Both the position numbers and the translations under genes were made by a program. A model generated the notes under the pieces. The model made no database searches and was not told where the DNA came from. It was given only the letters and a program-made list of their open reading frames with translations. Below are positions 28,037-37,449 of a stretch of DNA of 64,000 bases, piece after piece (position 1 is the stretch's first letter; each line of letters starts with the position of its first letter). The stretch is from Aeromonas sp. FDAARGOS 1405 (GTDB lineage Bacteria > Pseudomonadota > Gammaproteobacteria > Enterobacterales > Aeromonadaceae). The stretch spans positions 3,295,001 to 3,359,000 of the forward strand of contig NZ_CP077311.1 in NCBI RefSeq assembly GCF_019048265.1, in the 5' to 3' direction.

Positions 28037-29175
28037 GCATTTTCTCCCATCAGCTCGCGGCCGATGAGCCAGCGGCGGATCTCCGAGGTGCCGGCGCCGA
28101 TCTCGTAGAGTTTGGCGTCCCGCAGTAGGCGGCCAGTGGGGTATTCGTTGATGTAACCGTTGCCGCCTAGCAGCTGGATAGCGTCGAGGGCCATCTGGGT
28201 GGCGTTTTCGGCGGCAAACAGGATGGCTGCGGCGCAATCTTTACGGCTGGTGCGCCCCTGATCGCAGGCGCTCGCCACCGAGTAGACCAGCGCCCGGCTG
28301 CTGGCGAGGCGGGTATACATGTCGGCGAGCTTGCCCTGCACCAGCTGGAACTCGCCGATGGCTTGACCAAACTGCTTGCGCTCACGCACATAGGGCAGCA
28401 CTACATCCATGCAGGCCTGCATGATGCCAAGGGGGCCCGCAGCCAGCACCACCCGCTCGTAATCGAGCCCGCTCATCAGCACCTTGACCCCGCCGTGCAG
28501 GGTGCCCAGCAAGTTCTCCTGCGGCACCCGGCAGTTGTCGAACACCAGCTCGCAGGTGCTGGAGCCGCGCATCCCCAGCTTGTCGAGCTTCTGGGCGGTA
28601 GAAAAACCGGGAGTGCCGGCTTCAACGATAAAGGCAGAAATTCCTTTGGGGCCCGCACTGGTATCTGTCTTGGCATAGATGACGAAGGTGTCGGCATCGG
28701 GCCCGTTGGTGATCCACATCTTGTTGCCGTTGAGCACGAAGTGATCGCCCTCGCGCTCCGCGGTGAGGCGCATGCTGACCACATCGGACCCGGCTCCCGG
28801 CTCGCTCATGGCCAGCGCCCCCACATGCTCGCCGCTCACCAGCGGGGGGAGGTAGCGTGCTTTTTGCTCCGCCGTGCCGTGGCGGTGGATCTGATTGATG
28901 CAGAGATTGGAGTGGGCGCCGTAGGAGAGGCCGACCGAGGCGCTGGCGCGGCTCACCTGTTCCATCACCAGCACGTGGGCCAGATAGCCGAGGTTCACCC
29001 CGTCATACTCCTCCGCCACTGTGATGCCGTGCAGCCCCAGCTCACCCATCCGGGGCCAGAGATCACGGGGGAAGGTGTTGCTCTGATCGATCTCGCTGGC
29101 GCGCGGGGCAATCACTTTCTGGCAGAAAGCCGCAACCTGTTCGGTCAGGGCATTCAGGGTCTCATCCATCTGCAT
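28033..29175 (-). CDS. liuA: Isovaleryl-CoA dehydrogenase
   Basis: 380-residue FAD-dependent acyl-CoA dehydrogenase, first enzyme of the operon. The catalytic glutamate characteristic of isovaleryl-CoA dehydrogenase lies in [28 protein letters not shown] and [17 protein letters not shown] are family motifs. ATG 29175 has AAGGAG at 7 bases. Electrons would pass to ETF. Leads the liuA-B-C-D-E-R operon. Confidence 0.94.
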   Translation of the reverse strand: MQMDETLNALTEQVAAFCQKVIAPRASEIDQSNTFPRDLWPRMGELGLHGITVAEEYDGVNLGYLAHVLVMEQVSRASASVGLSYGAHSNLCINQIHRHGTAEQKARYLPPLVSGEHVGALAMSEPGAGSDVVSMRLTAEREGDHFVLNGNKMWITNGPDADTFVIYAKTDTSAGPKGISAFIVEAGTPGFSTAQKLDKLGMRGSSTCELVFDNCRVPQENLLGTLHGGVKVLMSGLDYERVVLAAGPLGIMQACMDVVLPYVRERKQFGQAIGEFQLVQGKLADMYTRLASSRALVYSVASACDQGRTSRKDCAAAILFAAENATQMALDAIQLLGGNGYINEYPTGRLLRDAKLYEIGAGTSEIRRWLIGRELMGENA

Positions 29176-29479
29176 CCATGCTCTCCTTGCGGATATGACA
29201 GTCGGGTAGGAAGGTTGGTTCGACCGGCTGACTCGGCGTTACGGCTGGCAGTGGTCGGTCCATTTTGTACTTCACTTCTGCCATAAGTTTACGTTAGCGT
29301 AAACGTAAATCAATTGTTAATCTGTTGTGTATCGATAAAGCCGTGGTAGTGAGAGCGTCATCAGCTACCACGACAACAGCGCCATAGTGGCAGATCCGAA
29401 TGACCAGTGTGTGGGCGCCGCGTCATAAAGCGCTAACGCAGGAAAATAAGCGCGGGGCAACAAGGGAGCGAACGACAAG
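29176..29479. other. Divergent regulatory region between leucine and valine catabolic operons
   Basis: About 300 bases holding the liuA promoter with its palindromic operator and, on the other side, the leader of the acyl-CoA dehydrogenase gene. A GTGGTAG...CTACCAC inverted repeat (29343-29382) could form a hairpin in the plus-strand transcript. Confidence 0.55.
29283..29313 (-). promoter_or_regulatory. MerR-type liuA promoter with LiuR-like operator
   Basis: Perfect palindrome TTTACG-TTAG-CGTAAA (29288-29303) lies between a TTGATT -35 (29313-29308, minus strand) and an ACTTAT -10 (29288-29283) separated by 19 bases. The long spacer carrying the operator is the layout MerR-family regulators use. 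A second CGTAAA half site follows at 29304. Assignment to LiuR is inferred from gene context. Confidence 0.6.
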
Positions 29480-30637
29480 ATGGATTTTACCCTGACAGAT
29501 GATCAACAGGCGTATGTGGAGGCGGCCGCCGCCTTTGCCGATGAGGCGCTCAAACCCCATGCCGCGCGCTGGGACAAGGAGCATGAGTTTCCGATCCCGA
29601 CCATCAAGCAGGCGGCCGGGCTAGGTTTTTGTGGCCTCTATACCCCGGAGCAGTTTGGCGGATTGGGGCTACCTCGCCTCGATGCGAGCCTCATCTTCGA
29701 GCGCCTCGCCATGGGGTGTACCTCGACCACTGCGTATCTGACCATTCACAACATGGTGAGCTGGATGCTGGGCAGCTGGCTGCCCACCGAGGTTGCCAAG
29801 GAGTGGGTGCCCAAACTGGCCTGCGGCGAGCTGTTGGGATCATATTGCCTTACCGAGCCGGGGGCTGGTTCCGATGCGGCGGCCCTCAAGACCCGGGCGG
29901 TGCGCGAGGGTGACAGCTACCTCATCGAGGGAACCAAAGTCTTTATCTCGGGAGCGGGCAGCAGCGATGTGCTGGTGGTGATGGCGCGCACCGGTGGTGA
30001 AGGTGCGAAGGGGATCTCAGCCTTTATGGTGCCGGCCAATGCCCCCGGCGTGAGCTATGGCAAGGCAGAAGAGAAGATGGGCTGGAACAGCCAGCCGACC
30101 CGGGAGGTTGTCTTTAATGGGGTTCGCATTCCTGCCTGCTATCGGTTGGGTGAGGAGGGGGAAGGGTTCAAGTTCGCCATGCAGGCCCTTGATGGGGGGC
30201 GCATCAATATTGCCACCTGTTCGGTGGGCACAGCCCAGCAGGCGCTGGACGATGCGCTGGCTTATGTGCAGCAGCGTCAGCAATTTGGTCACCCGATCAG
30301 CGAATTCCAGAGCGTGCAGTTTCGCCTGGCCGATATGGCGACCGAGCTGGCTGCCGCCCGTTTGCTGGTGCGTCAGGCCGCTGACAAGCTGGATCGCGGG
30401 GCACCGGACAAGAGTGCCTGGTGCGCCATGGCCAAACGGTTTGCCACCGATGTGGGTTATCGAATCTGTGATGAGGCTCTGCAACTCTTTGGCGGCTATG
30501 GTTATATCCGCGAGTATCCGCTCGAGCGCTATCTGCGCGATACCCGGGTACACCGCATTCTGGAGGGCACCAACGAGGTGATGCGACTCATCATCGCGCG
30601 CCGCATGCTGGCCGATCCCGGTTTGTCGCTGGGCTAA
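29480..30637 (+). CDS. Acyl-CoA dehydrogenase, probable isobutyryl-CoA dehydrogenase
   Basis: 385-residue FAD flavoprotein. LTEPGAGSDAAALKTRA, SVGTAQQALDDALAYVQQR and GGYGYIREYPLERYLRDTRV are intact, and ILEGTNE near the C-terminus carries the usual catalytic region. Placement at the head of a hydratase / hydroxyisobutyryl-CoA hydrolase / mmsB / SDR operon, the order seen in Shewanella, points to isobutyryl- or 2-methylbutyryl-CoA oxidation. The upstream thiolase and mmsA genes usual in that cluster are not present here. The ribosome site is weak (GGGAG 11 bases away). Confidence 0.88.
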   Translation: MDFTLTDDQQAYVEAAAAFADEALKPHAARWDKEHEFPIPTIKQAAGLGFCGLYTPEQFGGLGLPRLDASLIFERLAMGCTSTTAYLTIHNMVSWMLGSWLPTEVAKEWVPKLACGELLGSYCLTEPGAGSDAAALKTRAVREGDSYLIEGTKVFISGAGSSDVLVVMARTGGEGAKGISAFMVPANAPGVSYGKAEEKMGWNSQPTREVVFNGVRIPACYRLGEEGEGFKFAMQALDGGRINIATCSVGTAQQALDDALAYVQQRQQFGHPISEFQSVQFRLADMATELAAARLLVRQAADKLDRGAPDKSAWCAMAKRFATDVGYRICDEALQLFGGYGYIREYPLERYLRDTRVHRILEGTNEVMRLIIARRMLADPGLSLG

Positions 30638-30777
30638 CCGGTGGTCGCATCAAGGGTGTGTTGCCTGCCACCCGATTTGCACCATGCCATGCCGGTTTCG
30701 GCTTTGTGAGCCAGCCACAGGTTGGCGGCATTCAAGCCTGTCATCATGGCGGCAGCTTCATCGACAAGGACAATGTT

Positions 30778-31560
30778 ATGACAAGGATCAGACTCGAATA
30801 TCATGGCCACGTGGCCTATATCACCCTCGACCATCCCCCTGCCAACACCTGGACTCTCGCCAGCCTGCAGGCCTTTTTGCAGATGATGGTGGAGCTCGAC
30901 AGTCGTCCCGATGTGGTGGCGCTGGTGATCCGTGGTGCGGGCGACAAATTTTTCTGCGCCGGTGCCGACCTCAATATGTTTGTCGAGGGGAATGTCGAGC
31001 TGGCCCGCGAAGTAGCCGAGGCCTTTGGCAAGGCCTTCGAGGCGCTGGCCCGTTTTCACGGCGTCAGTATCGCCGCCATCAATGGTTATGCCATGGGCGG
31101 TGGCCTGGAAGTGGCGCTGGCTTGTGATATCCGTATCGCCGAGCAGCAGGCGTTGCTGGGACTGCCGGAAGCCTCGGTGGGCTTGCTTCCCTGTGCCGGT
31201 GGCACCCAGCGTCTGACCGAGCTGGTGGGGCCGGGCTGGGCCAAGCGGATGATCCTCTGCGGTGAGAAGGTGAGTGCCTCGCTGGCCTACGAGATGGGGC
31301 TGGTGGAGGAGGTGGTGAAAACCGGTCAGGCGTGGGAGGCGGCGCACCAGATGGCCCATCTGGTGGAGCGCCAGAGCCCGAGCGCCCTGCGCGCCTGCAA
31401 AACCCTGATCAATCAGGGCCGCAGTGGTCCGCGGGATGCCGCCTTGCCCCTTGAGCGGTCGCTGTTTCTCGATCTCTTTAGCGATGCCAATCAGCGTGAA
31501 GGGGTGGCCGCCTTCCTGGAGAAACGCTTACCGCGCTGGCAATATGGCCCAACAGAATAA
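30778..31560 (+). CDS. Enoyl-CoA hydratase, valine/isoleucine pathway
   Basis: 260-residue crotonase: DHPPANTWTLASL, DKFFCAGADLNMF, GYAMGGGLEVALACD, and LGLPEASVGLLPCAGGTQRL with the two catalytic glutamates. Likely hydrates methacrylyl-CoA or tiglyl-CoA. ATG 30778 has AAGGA 7 bases upstream; the in-frame ATG at 30658 lacks a site and would add unrelated sequence. The 140 bases before it hold no recognisable gene. Confidence 0.9.
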   Translation: MTRIRLEYHGHVAYITLDHPPANTWTLASLQAFLQMMVELDSRPDVVALVIRGAGDKFFCAGADLNMFVEGNVELAREVAEAFGKAFEALARFHGVSIAAINGYAMGGGLEVALACDIRIAEQQALLGLPEASVGLLPCAGGTQRLTELVGPGWAKRMILCGEKVSASLAYEMGLVEEVVKTGQAWEAAHQMAHLVERQSPSALRACKTLINQGRSGPRDAALPLERSLFLDLFSDANQREGVAAFLEKRLPRWQYGPTE

Positions 31561-31578
31561 ATCCATACGGAGCCGTTT

Positions 31579-32691
31579 ATGAGTGAGCCGGTCAAGGTTA
31601 GCTGTTATCCCACCGAAGATGGCCATCAGATCGGGGTGTTGACCCTCGATAGCCCTGCGTCTCTCAACGCATTGAGCCTGCCGATGATCCAGATCCTGCA
31701 ACAGACGCTGACCCGTTGGGAGCAGGATCCCGCCATCGTCTGTGTACTGCTGCAGGGGATGGGTGAGAAGGCATTTTGTGCCGGTGGCGATATCCGCTCC
31801 TTCTATTACCGCAAACAGGAGGCAAGCGGATCGGAACTGTTCGATTATGCCCGCGACTTTTTCGAGCAGGAGTATCGGCTCGATCACCACATCCACTCTT
31901 ACCGCAAGCCCCTTGTCTGCGTGGCGGACGGCATCTGCATGGGCGGTGGGATAGGCTTGTTTGCCGGCGCCGATTTTCGGGTTGTCACCGAAAGAAGCCT
32001 GTTCGCCATGCCGGAGGTGACCATAGGACTCTACCCCGACGTGGGGGCGAGCTGGTTTTTAAGCAGGATGCCGGGGCGGCTGGGGCTCTGGCTTGGTTTG
32101 ACTGGCGCCCGCTTCAACGGGAGTGATGCCATCGGTCTTGGGCTGGCGGATCACGTCATCGCCAGTGGCGAGCGCAGTGCGCTGTTGTCACGCCTCGCCG
32201 TGCTCGAGTGGGCTGGCAGTGGTGATCCCCGCGAGCAGATCGATCTGCTGTTCAGGGAATTGCACAGTGAGGTGGCGGCCCGGTTGCCAGCGCCAGTATT
32301 GCTACCCCATCAACAGAGGATCGATGCCTTGCTGGCGGGACGCACGCTGCAAGGGGTATTGGCGCGGTTGTTCGAGGCTCAGTTCGATGAACAGGAGGCG
32401 GTACTCCAGCAGGCGCAGCAGCTCTGCCGCACCGGCAGCCCCATCAGCCGTGCCATTTTGTGGCGCCAATATTGGCAGGCTCGCCGCTACTCCCTGGCAG
32501 AGGTATTTGCCGAGGAGCTGACCCTCTCGGTCAACTGTGTGCTGAAGGGGGATTTTGTGGAAGGGGTACGGGCACTGCTGATCGACAAGGATAAAGATCC
32601 CCGCTGGCAACAGTTGCCACCGGAGGGGGAGTGGCTGGACGAGTTCTATCGCTGGCCGCAGGGGCGCAATCCGTTGGCCTGCAAGGAATAA
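31579..32691 (+). CDS. 3-hydroxyisobutyryl-CoA hydrolase
   Basis: 370-residue crotonase-superfamily hydrolase, longer than hydratases because of the HIBCH-type C-terminal region. GEKAFCAGGDIRSFYY and MPEVTIGLYPDVGAS are diagnostic of the 3-hydroxyisobutyryl-CoA hydrolase group. It releases 3-hydroxyisobutyrate for MmsB, encoded next. CGGAG precedes ATG 31579. Confidence 0.92.
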   Translation: MSEPVKVSCYPTEDGHQIGVLTLDSPASLNALSLPMIQILQQTLTRWEQDPAIVCVLLQGMGEKAFCAGGDIRSFYYRKQEASGSELFDYARDFFEQEYRLDHHIHSYRKPLVCVADGICMGGGIGLFAGADFRVVTERSLFAMPEVTIGLYPDVGASWFLSRMPGRLGLWLGLTGARFNGSDAIGLGLADHVIASGERSALLSRLAVLEWAGSGDPREQIDLLFRELHSEVAARLPAPVLLPHQQRIDALLAGRTLQGVLARLFEAQFDEQEAVLQQAQQLCRTGSPISRAILWRQYWQARRYSLAEVFAEELTLSVNCVLKGDFVEGVRALLIDKDKDPRWQQLPPEGEWLDEFYRWPQGRNPLACKE

Positions 32692-32742
32692 CATCTTGGC
32701 AACCGGCGCACGCCGCCATCAGCAACGCAAGGAGCAAGCGGG

Positions 32743-33645
32743 ATGACAAGGATAGGGTTTATCGGGCTCGGCAACATGGGGGGCCCCATGGCGGCCAATC
32801 TGGCCGGGGCCGGGCACACGGTGCAGGTGTTTGATCTGGTTGCCCAAAACATTGAGCGCGCCATCGCCGCTGGCTGTATCGCAGCGGGGGATGCCCGAGA
32901 GGCGGTGACCGGCTGCGAGGTGGTGATTAGCATGTTGCCTGCGGGGGAGCATGTGCGCGACCTTTGGTTGTCTGAGGGGCAGGATCTGCTGGCGGCCCTG
33001 CCGGTTGGTGCACTGGTGATCGACTGCTCCACTATCGATGTCGACTCTGCCCGTCAGGTCGGGGAGGCGGCCCGCGCCCGCGGTTTGCGCTTTATTGATG
33101 CCCCCGTATCGGGCGGTGTCGCCGGTGCGGCCGCCGGGACGCTCACCTTTATCGTTGGCGGCGACGCGGCAGATTTCGAGGCGGCAAAACCCTTGCTCGC
33201 CTGCATGGGGCAGAACCTGTTTCACGCCGGGACGCTGGGTGCCGGGCAGATCGCCAAGATGTGCAACAACATGCTGCTTGCGATCCATATGGCGGGTACT
33301 GCCGAGGCGCTGGCCCTCGGGGTGAAGGAGGGGCTGGATCCCGCCGTGCTCTCCACCATCATGGGCAAGAGCTCCGGCAACAACTGGAGTCTGGAGCGCT
33401 ACAACCCCTGGCCCGGGGTGATGGAGAATGTCCCTGCCGCCCGCAACTATCAGGGGGGCTTTATGACCCGTCTGATGGTGAAAGATTTGGGGCTGGCCAT
33501 GGCGCTGGCCGAGCATGGCCACAGCGCTGTGCCGATGGGGGCGCTCGCGCGTAACCTGTTCAACCTGCATGCCGCTCAGGGGCAGGGGAGCCGCGATTTC
33601 TCCAGCATCGTCGAGCTCTATCTGGATAAACAGGATCCCGCCTGA
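32743..33645 (+). CDS. mmsB: 3-hydroxyisobutyrate dehydrogenase
   Basis: 300-residue beta-hydroxyacid dehydrogenase. N-terminal NAD loop GFIGLGNMGGPMAANL, substrate region DAPVSGGVAGAAAGTL, and the catalytic lysine in GAGQIAKMCNN. It oxidises 3-hydroxyisobutyrate to methylmalonate semialdehyde. AAGGAG precedes ATG 32743. No mmsA (methylmalonate semialdehyde dehydrogenase) lies in the window, so the pathway must be completed elsewhere. Confidence 0.94.
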   Translation: MTRIGFIGLGNMGGPMAANLAGAGHTVQVFDLVAQNIERAIAAGCIAAGDAREAVTGCEVVISMLPAGEHVRDLWLSEGQDLLAALPVGALVIDCSTIDVDSARQVGEAARARGLRFIDAPVSGGVAGAAAGTLTFIVGGDAADFEAAKPLLACMGQNLFHAGTLGAGQIAKMCNNMLLAIHMAGTAEALALGVKEGLDPAVLSTIMGKSSGNNWSLERYNPWPGVMENVPAARNYQGGFMTRLMVKDLGLAMALAEHGHSAVPMGALARNLFNLHAAQGQGSRDFSSIVELYLDKQDPA

Positions 33646-33697
33646 CGGGCCACCTCTCTTTAAGGCATCTCTCTTCGACCAGCTACAAGGAGCATTG

Positions 33698-34477
33698 ATG
33701 GATATCAAAGATAAGGTCATCGTTATTACCGGCGCTGGACGTGGCTTGGGACGGGCCATTGCGCTGGCCCTGAGCGCACAGGGGGCGACGCTGGCGCTGC
33801 TCGACATCAATCGCGCCGATCTGGAGGCGACCGCAGCCCTGGTGCGCAGTCAGAATGATCAGTGCGATCAAGATAGCCAGTGCGAGCTGTTTGTCTGCAA
33901 TGTGGCGAGCGAAGCCGAGGTTGAGTCGGTTTTTGCTGGCATCAAGGAGCGTTTTGGCGTGCTGCACGGTCTTATCAACTGCGCCGGTATTTTGCGCGAT
34001 GGCATGCTGATCAAGGTCAAAGAGAGTGAGCTGGTGGAGAAGATGACGCTGGCCCAGTGGCAGAGCGTGATTGATGTCAACCTCACAGGTACCTTCCTCT
34101 GCGGGCGCGAAGGGGCGGCGCTGATGGCGCAAGGGGGGCAGGGGGGCGTTATCATCAACATCTCCTCCATCGCCCGCGCTGGCAATATTGGCCAGAGCAA
34201 CTATGCCGCCAGCAAGGCAGGGGTTGCCTCGCTGGTGGTGACCTGGGCGCGGGAGTTGGCGCGCCATGGCATTCGGGTGATGGGGATTGCCCCCGGGGTG
34301 TTTGCCACCGACATGACGGCGGCGATGAAGCCGGAGGCGATGGCGCGGATGCAGCAGGCCATTCCGGTCGGCACCCTTGGCGAGGCGCAGCAGCTGGCCG
34401 AGACGGTGAGCTTTATTTTTGCCAACGACTATCTGTCGGGAAGGGTGATAGAACTGGATGGCGGTTTGCGTTTATAG
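33698..34477 (+). CDS. Short-chain dehydrogenase, probable 3-hydroxy-2-methylbutyryl-CoA dehydrogenase
   Basis: 259-residue SDR: cofactor loop TGAGRGLGRA, NCAG motif, catalytic serine in INISSIA and SNYAASKAG (Tyr and Lys). Last gene of the operon, in the position occupied in Shewanella by an SDR thought to act in isoleucine degradation; a general 3-oxoacyl reductase is the alternative. AAGGAG precedes ATG 33698, and a terminator follows. Confidence 0.85.
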   Translation: MDIKDKVIVITGAGRGLGRAIALALSAQGATLALLDINRADLEATAALVRSQNDQCDQDSQCELFVCNVASEAEVESVFAGIKERFGVLHGLINCAGILRDGMLIKVKESELVEKMTLAQWQSVIDVNLTGTFLCGREGAALMAQGGQGGVIINISSIARAGNIGQSNYAASKAGVASLVVTWARELARHGIRVMGIAPGVFATDMTAAMKPEAMARMQQAIPVGTLGEAQQLAETVSFIFANDYLSGRVIELDGGLRL

Positions 34478-34492
34478 GGATTTACATAATGG

Positions 34493-34520
34493 GCCCCGGT
34501 GTTTCCACCGGGGCTTTTTT
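34493..34520 (+). terminator. Terminator of the valine/isoleucine operon
   Basis: GCCCCGGTG-TTTC-CACCGGGGC hairpin followed by TTTTTT. Confidence 0.9.
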
Positions 34521-34835
34521 ATGCAGATTATTTATACAGAGAGTGCCTGAATGGCGATGCATAGGAACCATGCGAGTCAGGTTGTGTTGGCAGAAAAATG
34601 AGAAATATCAATGGGTCTTGGTTAATTTGAGCCAGCTCACAGGCCATATGGGTCAGTGCTGTAAAATTGCGCGCGGTCAAGGCGGTGCATGATTGACGGG
34701 ACGAGGGATTGCGGTCGGAATAGTCATGCAATATAGTTGCCGCCTTTTTCACGGGGTCAGGATTCCCAGCCCCTCCCATATTGCGCGCAGTATGAATACG
34801 GACGCTCTGCCGCCGCCTAAATAAACAGGATTGAA
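34521..34835 (+). promoter_or_regulatory. Leader and promoter region of the antiporter gene
   Basis: No believable gene. A sigma-70 promoter is seen at 34709-34737: TTGCGG, 17 bases, TATAGT. It would give a 5' leader of about 90 bases. The rest shows nothing recognisable. Confidence 0.5.
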
Positions 34836-36272
34836 ATGGACAAGAAACTAGGGCTGGGCGCCCTCATTTCGCTGGTGATCGGCTCCATGGTCGGCGCCGG
34901 GGTCTTCAGTCTGCCACAAAATATTGCTGCGCATGCCAGTGCCGGGGCGGTCGCCCTGGGTTGGGCCATCACCGGTCTGGGCATGATCTGTCTCGCGCTG
35001 GTTTATCAGAACCTCTCCATGCGCCGCCCCGATCTCGATGGCGGTATCTTCAGCTATGCCAAAGCCGGTTTCGGCGATTTCATCGGTTTCAACGCCGCTT
35101 GGGGTTACTGGCTCTGCCAACTGCTGGCCAACGTCTCTTACGCCATCGTGGTGTTCAGCGCCCTGAGCTACTTCTTCGATACGCCGGACAACGTCATCTT
35201 CGGTGACGGCAATACGCCGGTCGCCATCACGCTGGCCTCCATCCTGATCTGGTCGGTGCATGCGCTGGTGCTGCGCGGGGTACAGGTTGCTGCGCTGGTG
35301 AATATCGTCACCACCATCGCCAAGATGGTGCCGCTCATCGTCTTCTGTGTTGCGATCCTGCTGGCCTTCAACATGGATACCTTCACTCTGGATATCTGGG
35401 GCCAGAACAACATGGAGCTGGGCTCCGTGATGGATCAGGTCAAGTCCACCATGAAGGTGACCCTCTGGGTCTTTATCGGGATTGAAGGGGCCGTGGTAGT
35501 CTCTGCCCGTGCCCGTCATCGCAAGGATGTGGGCCGAGCTACCGTGCTGGCGCTGCTCGGCGCCCTGACGCTTTACGTGATGGTGACCCTGTTCTCGCTG
35601 GGTGTCATGAGCCAGCCGCAACTGGCGGCGCTCAAGAACCCTTCGACCGCCATGATCCTTGAAGCCGTGGTCGGCCCCTGGGGCGCCTGGCTTATCAACA
35701 TTGGTCTGGTGGTGTCTGTGATGGGTGCTCTGCTCAGCTGGACCGTGCTGGCCGCTGAAGTGCCCTACATCGCAGGCAAGACCGGTGTGTTCCCGGGCTG
35801 GTTTGCCAAGGAGAACAAGAACGGCTCGCCGCAGGTGTCCCTCTGGTGCTCTACCTGTCTGGTGCAGATCTTCCTGATCATCATCTACTTCCAGAGCAGC
35901 ACCTATCTGGCGCTGGTCAACATCGCCACCTCGGCGGCGCTGGTGCCTTACGTCTTTTCGGGCGCTTATGGCCTGAAGCTGGCATTGAAAGGGGAGACCT
36001 ATCAGGGTCAACCTCATCAGCGCAAGCGTGACCTGCTGCTGGCCCTGGTGGCGACGGTTTACGGCTGCTGGCTGGTCTACGCTGCTGGTGTGGAGTACCT
36101 GTTGCTGGTGGCGCTGCTCTATAGTCCGGGCATCTTCATCTACTGGAAGGCACGTCAGCATCACGGTCTGCGCGGCCTTAACCGGTTGGAGCAGGGGATG
36201 ACGGCGGCCCTGCTTGGCTGTGCCGTGCTGGCCTTCTACAAGGTGATGGACGGTACCATTCCACTGCACTAA
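34836..36272 (+). CDS. APC-family basic amino acid antiporter (ArcD-like)
   Basis: 478-residue inner-membrane protein with about 12-13 helices. The start KLGLGALISLVIGSMVGAGVFSLPQNIA is the consensus helix 1 of arginine/ornithine and related antiporters (longer motif spans residues 4-31), and FIGIEGAVVVSARARHRKDVG is typical of the ArcD/AdiC branch. Exchange of arginine for ornithine, or of a similar pair, is likely. No arc operon genes adjoin it, so the substrate is inferred only. Confidence 0.85.
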   Translation: MDKKLGLGALISLVIGSMVGAGVFSLPQNIAAHASAGAVALGWAITGLGMICLALVYQNLSMRRPDLDGGIFSYAKAGFGDFIGFNAAWGYWLCQLLANVSYAIVVFSALSYFFDTPDNVIFGDGNTPVAITLASILIWSVHALVLRGVQVAALVNIVTTIAKMVPLIVFCVAILLAFNMDTFTLDIWGQNNMELGSVMDQVKSTMKVTLWVFIGIEGAVVVSARARHRKDVGRATVLALLGALTLYVMVTLFSLGVMSQPQLAALKNPSTAMILEAVVGPWGAWLINIGLVVSVMGALLSWTVLAAEVPYIAGKTGVFPGWFAKENKNGSPQVSLWCSTCLVQIFLIIIYFQSSTYLALVNIATSAALVPYVFSGAYGLKLALKGETYQGQPHQRKRDLLLALVATVYGCWLVYAAGVEYLLLVALLYSPGIFIYWKARQHHGLRGLNRLEQGMTAALLGCAVLAFYKVMDGTIPLH

Positions 36273-36283
36273 CCGGCACAATG

Positions 36284-36312
36284 AAGAGATGGCCCTCGCG
36301 CCATCTCTTTTT
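36284..36312 (+). terminator. Terminator after the antiporter gene
   Basis: AAGAGATGGC...GCCATCTCTT hairpin followed by eight T residues. Confidence 0.88.
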
Positions 36313-36377
36313 TTTCATGCAGATATCCACTGTTGCCCGGCCGTGTTGGCCAGTTTTTGTTTAACACAGGAATTTTT

Positions 36378-37166
36378 ATGCTGTTTATGGGTTACCTCCT
36401 GCTGGGCGCCTTTGCCGGTATGCTGGCGGGACTGTTCGGGATCGGCGGCGGTCTTATCATTGTCCCCGTGCTGGTCATGACCTTTCGCGCCCAGGGCATC
36501 GACCCTGAAATCATTACCCATCTGGCCCTCGGCACCTCGTTGCCCACCATGATCTTTACCGGATTCAGCTCGCTGCGGGCCCACCGGGAGGCGGGCGCCG
36601 TCGACTGGGTGATGATCCGCCGACTCGGCGCCGGCATGCTGATTGGGGGCTGGCTTGGCGGCATCACCGCCAATCTGCTCAGCACCAGCACCCTCAATAT
36701 CATCATCGGCTGCTTCGCCTGGAGCATGGCGCTACAGATGGGGCTCAACCTTAAACCCAAAGCGGAACGCCATATGCCGGGTCCGCTCGGCACAGGCATC
36801 GCCGGTACCATCATTGGCTGGATGTCTGCGCTGTTTGGTATTGGCGGTGGTTCACTGACCGTCCCTTACCTGAGCTGGAACTCGGTGCCAATGCGCAATG
36901 CGGTAGCGGCCTCTGCAGCCTGCAGTATGCCCATCGCGCTGGCGGGGAGCCTCAGCTACCTCTATGCGGGTTGGGGTCATGCCGATTTGCCCGAGTGGAG
37001 TGTGGGCTACATCTATCTGCCCGCCCTGCTGGGCATTGTGCTGACCAGTACCCAGTTCGCCCGCATTGGCGCCAAGCTGGCACACCGCCTGTCACCCACA
37101 CGCCTCAAGCAGGCCTTTGCCCTGCTGATGCTGCTGGTGGGGGCGAAATTTATGCTGTTTAGCTGA
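36378..37166 (+). CDS. TauE/SafE-family membrane exporter
   Basis: 262 residues and about eight helices in two homologous halves, each with the family motif: GLFGIGGGLIIVPVL near residue 22 and ALFGIGGGSLTVPYL near 157. Members export sulfite, sulfonates or similar anions; the substrate here is unknown. ATG 36378 is preceded by CAGGAA. Confidence 0.87.
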   Translation: MLFMGYLLLGAFAGMLAGLFGIGGGLIIVPVLVMTFRAQGIDPEIITHLALGTSLPTMIFTGFSSLRAHREAGAVDWVMIRRLGAGMLIGGWLGGITANLLSTSTLNIIIGCFAWSMALQMGLNLKPKAERHMPGPLGTGIAGTIIGWMSALFGIGGGSLTVPYLSWNSVPMRNAVAASAACSMPIALAGSLSYLYAGWGHADLPEWSVGYIYLPALLGIVLTSTQFARIGAKLAHRLSPTRLKQAFALLMLLVGAKFMLFS

Positions 37167-37224
37167 TTCATTCGGCAGATTGTTGAAAAATAAGGCAAAC
37201 GATCTGTTGGAGGGTAGAAAGCCG

Positions 37225-37253
37225 TTGCATTGAACGCTCAGTTTGCCTATTCT
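37225..37253 (+). promoter_or_regulatory. Promoter of ffs
   Basis: TTGCAT (37225-37230), 17 bases, TATTCT (37248-37253). The predicted start falls on the first base of the 4.5S RNA. Confidence 0.75.
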
Positions 37254-37260
37254 CCTCGCC

Positions 37261-37372
37261 GGTGGTCCTATTGGTCCTCTCGCATTGATAACCCGTCGAC
37301 CTGGTCAGGACCGGAAGGTAGCAGCCAAGGCGGGGGACTCGAGTGCCGGGATGTGGCTGGTAGGGCCACCAC
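37261..37372 (+). ncRNA. ffs: 4.5S RNA, signal recognition particle RNA
   Basis: RNA partner of Ffh for co-translational targeting. The conserved apical domain is clear: GGTCAGGACCGGAAGGTAGC followed by AGCCAAGG, and the descending strand GTGCCGGGATGTGGCTGG. The 5' GGTGGTCCTA pairs with the 3' TAGGGCCACC to close the long hairpin. About 112 bases, the usual size. A good promoter precedes it. Confidence 0.95.
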
Positions 37373-37449
37373 TTGTTTCTGAAATTCAATAAGTTAGCTT
37401 CCTAAAGCCCTTGGTCATCCACTTTGTGTGGACGACGAGGAGCTCATCG

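Noticed and set aside
30638..30777. N-terminal extension or small gene before the valine-pathway hydratase
   Set aside because: No ribosome site and no similarity to hydratase N-termini; the ATG at 30778 has a good site.
34528..34779. 83-codon frame on the minus strand before the antiporter gene
   Set aside because: No ribosome site, no recognisable protein features; the stretch reads as promoter and leader of the plus-strand gene.
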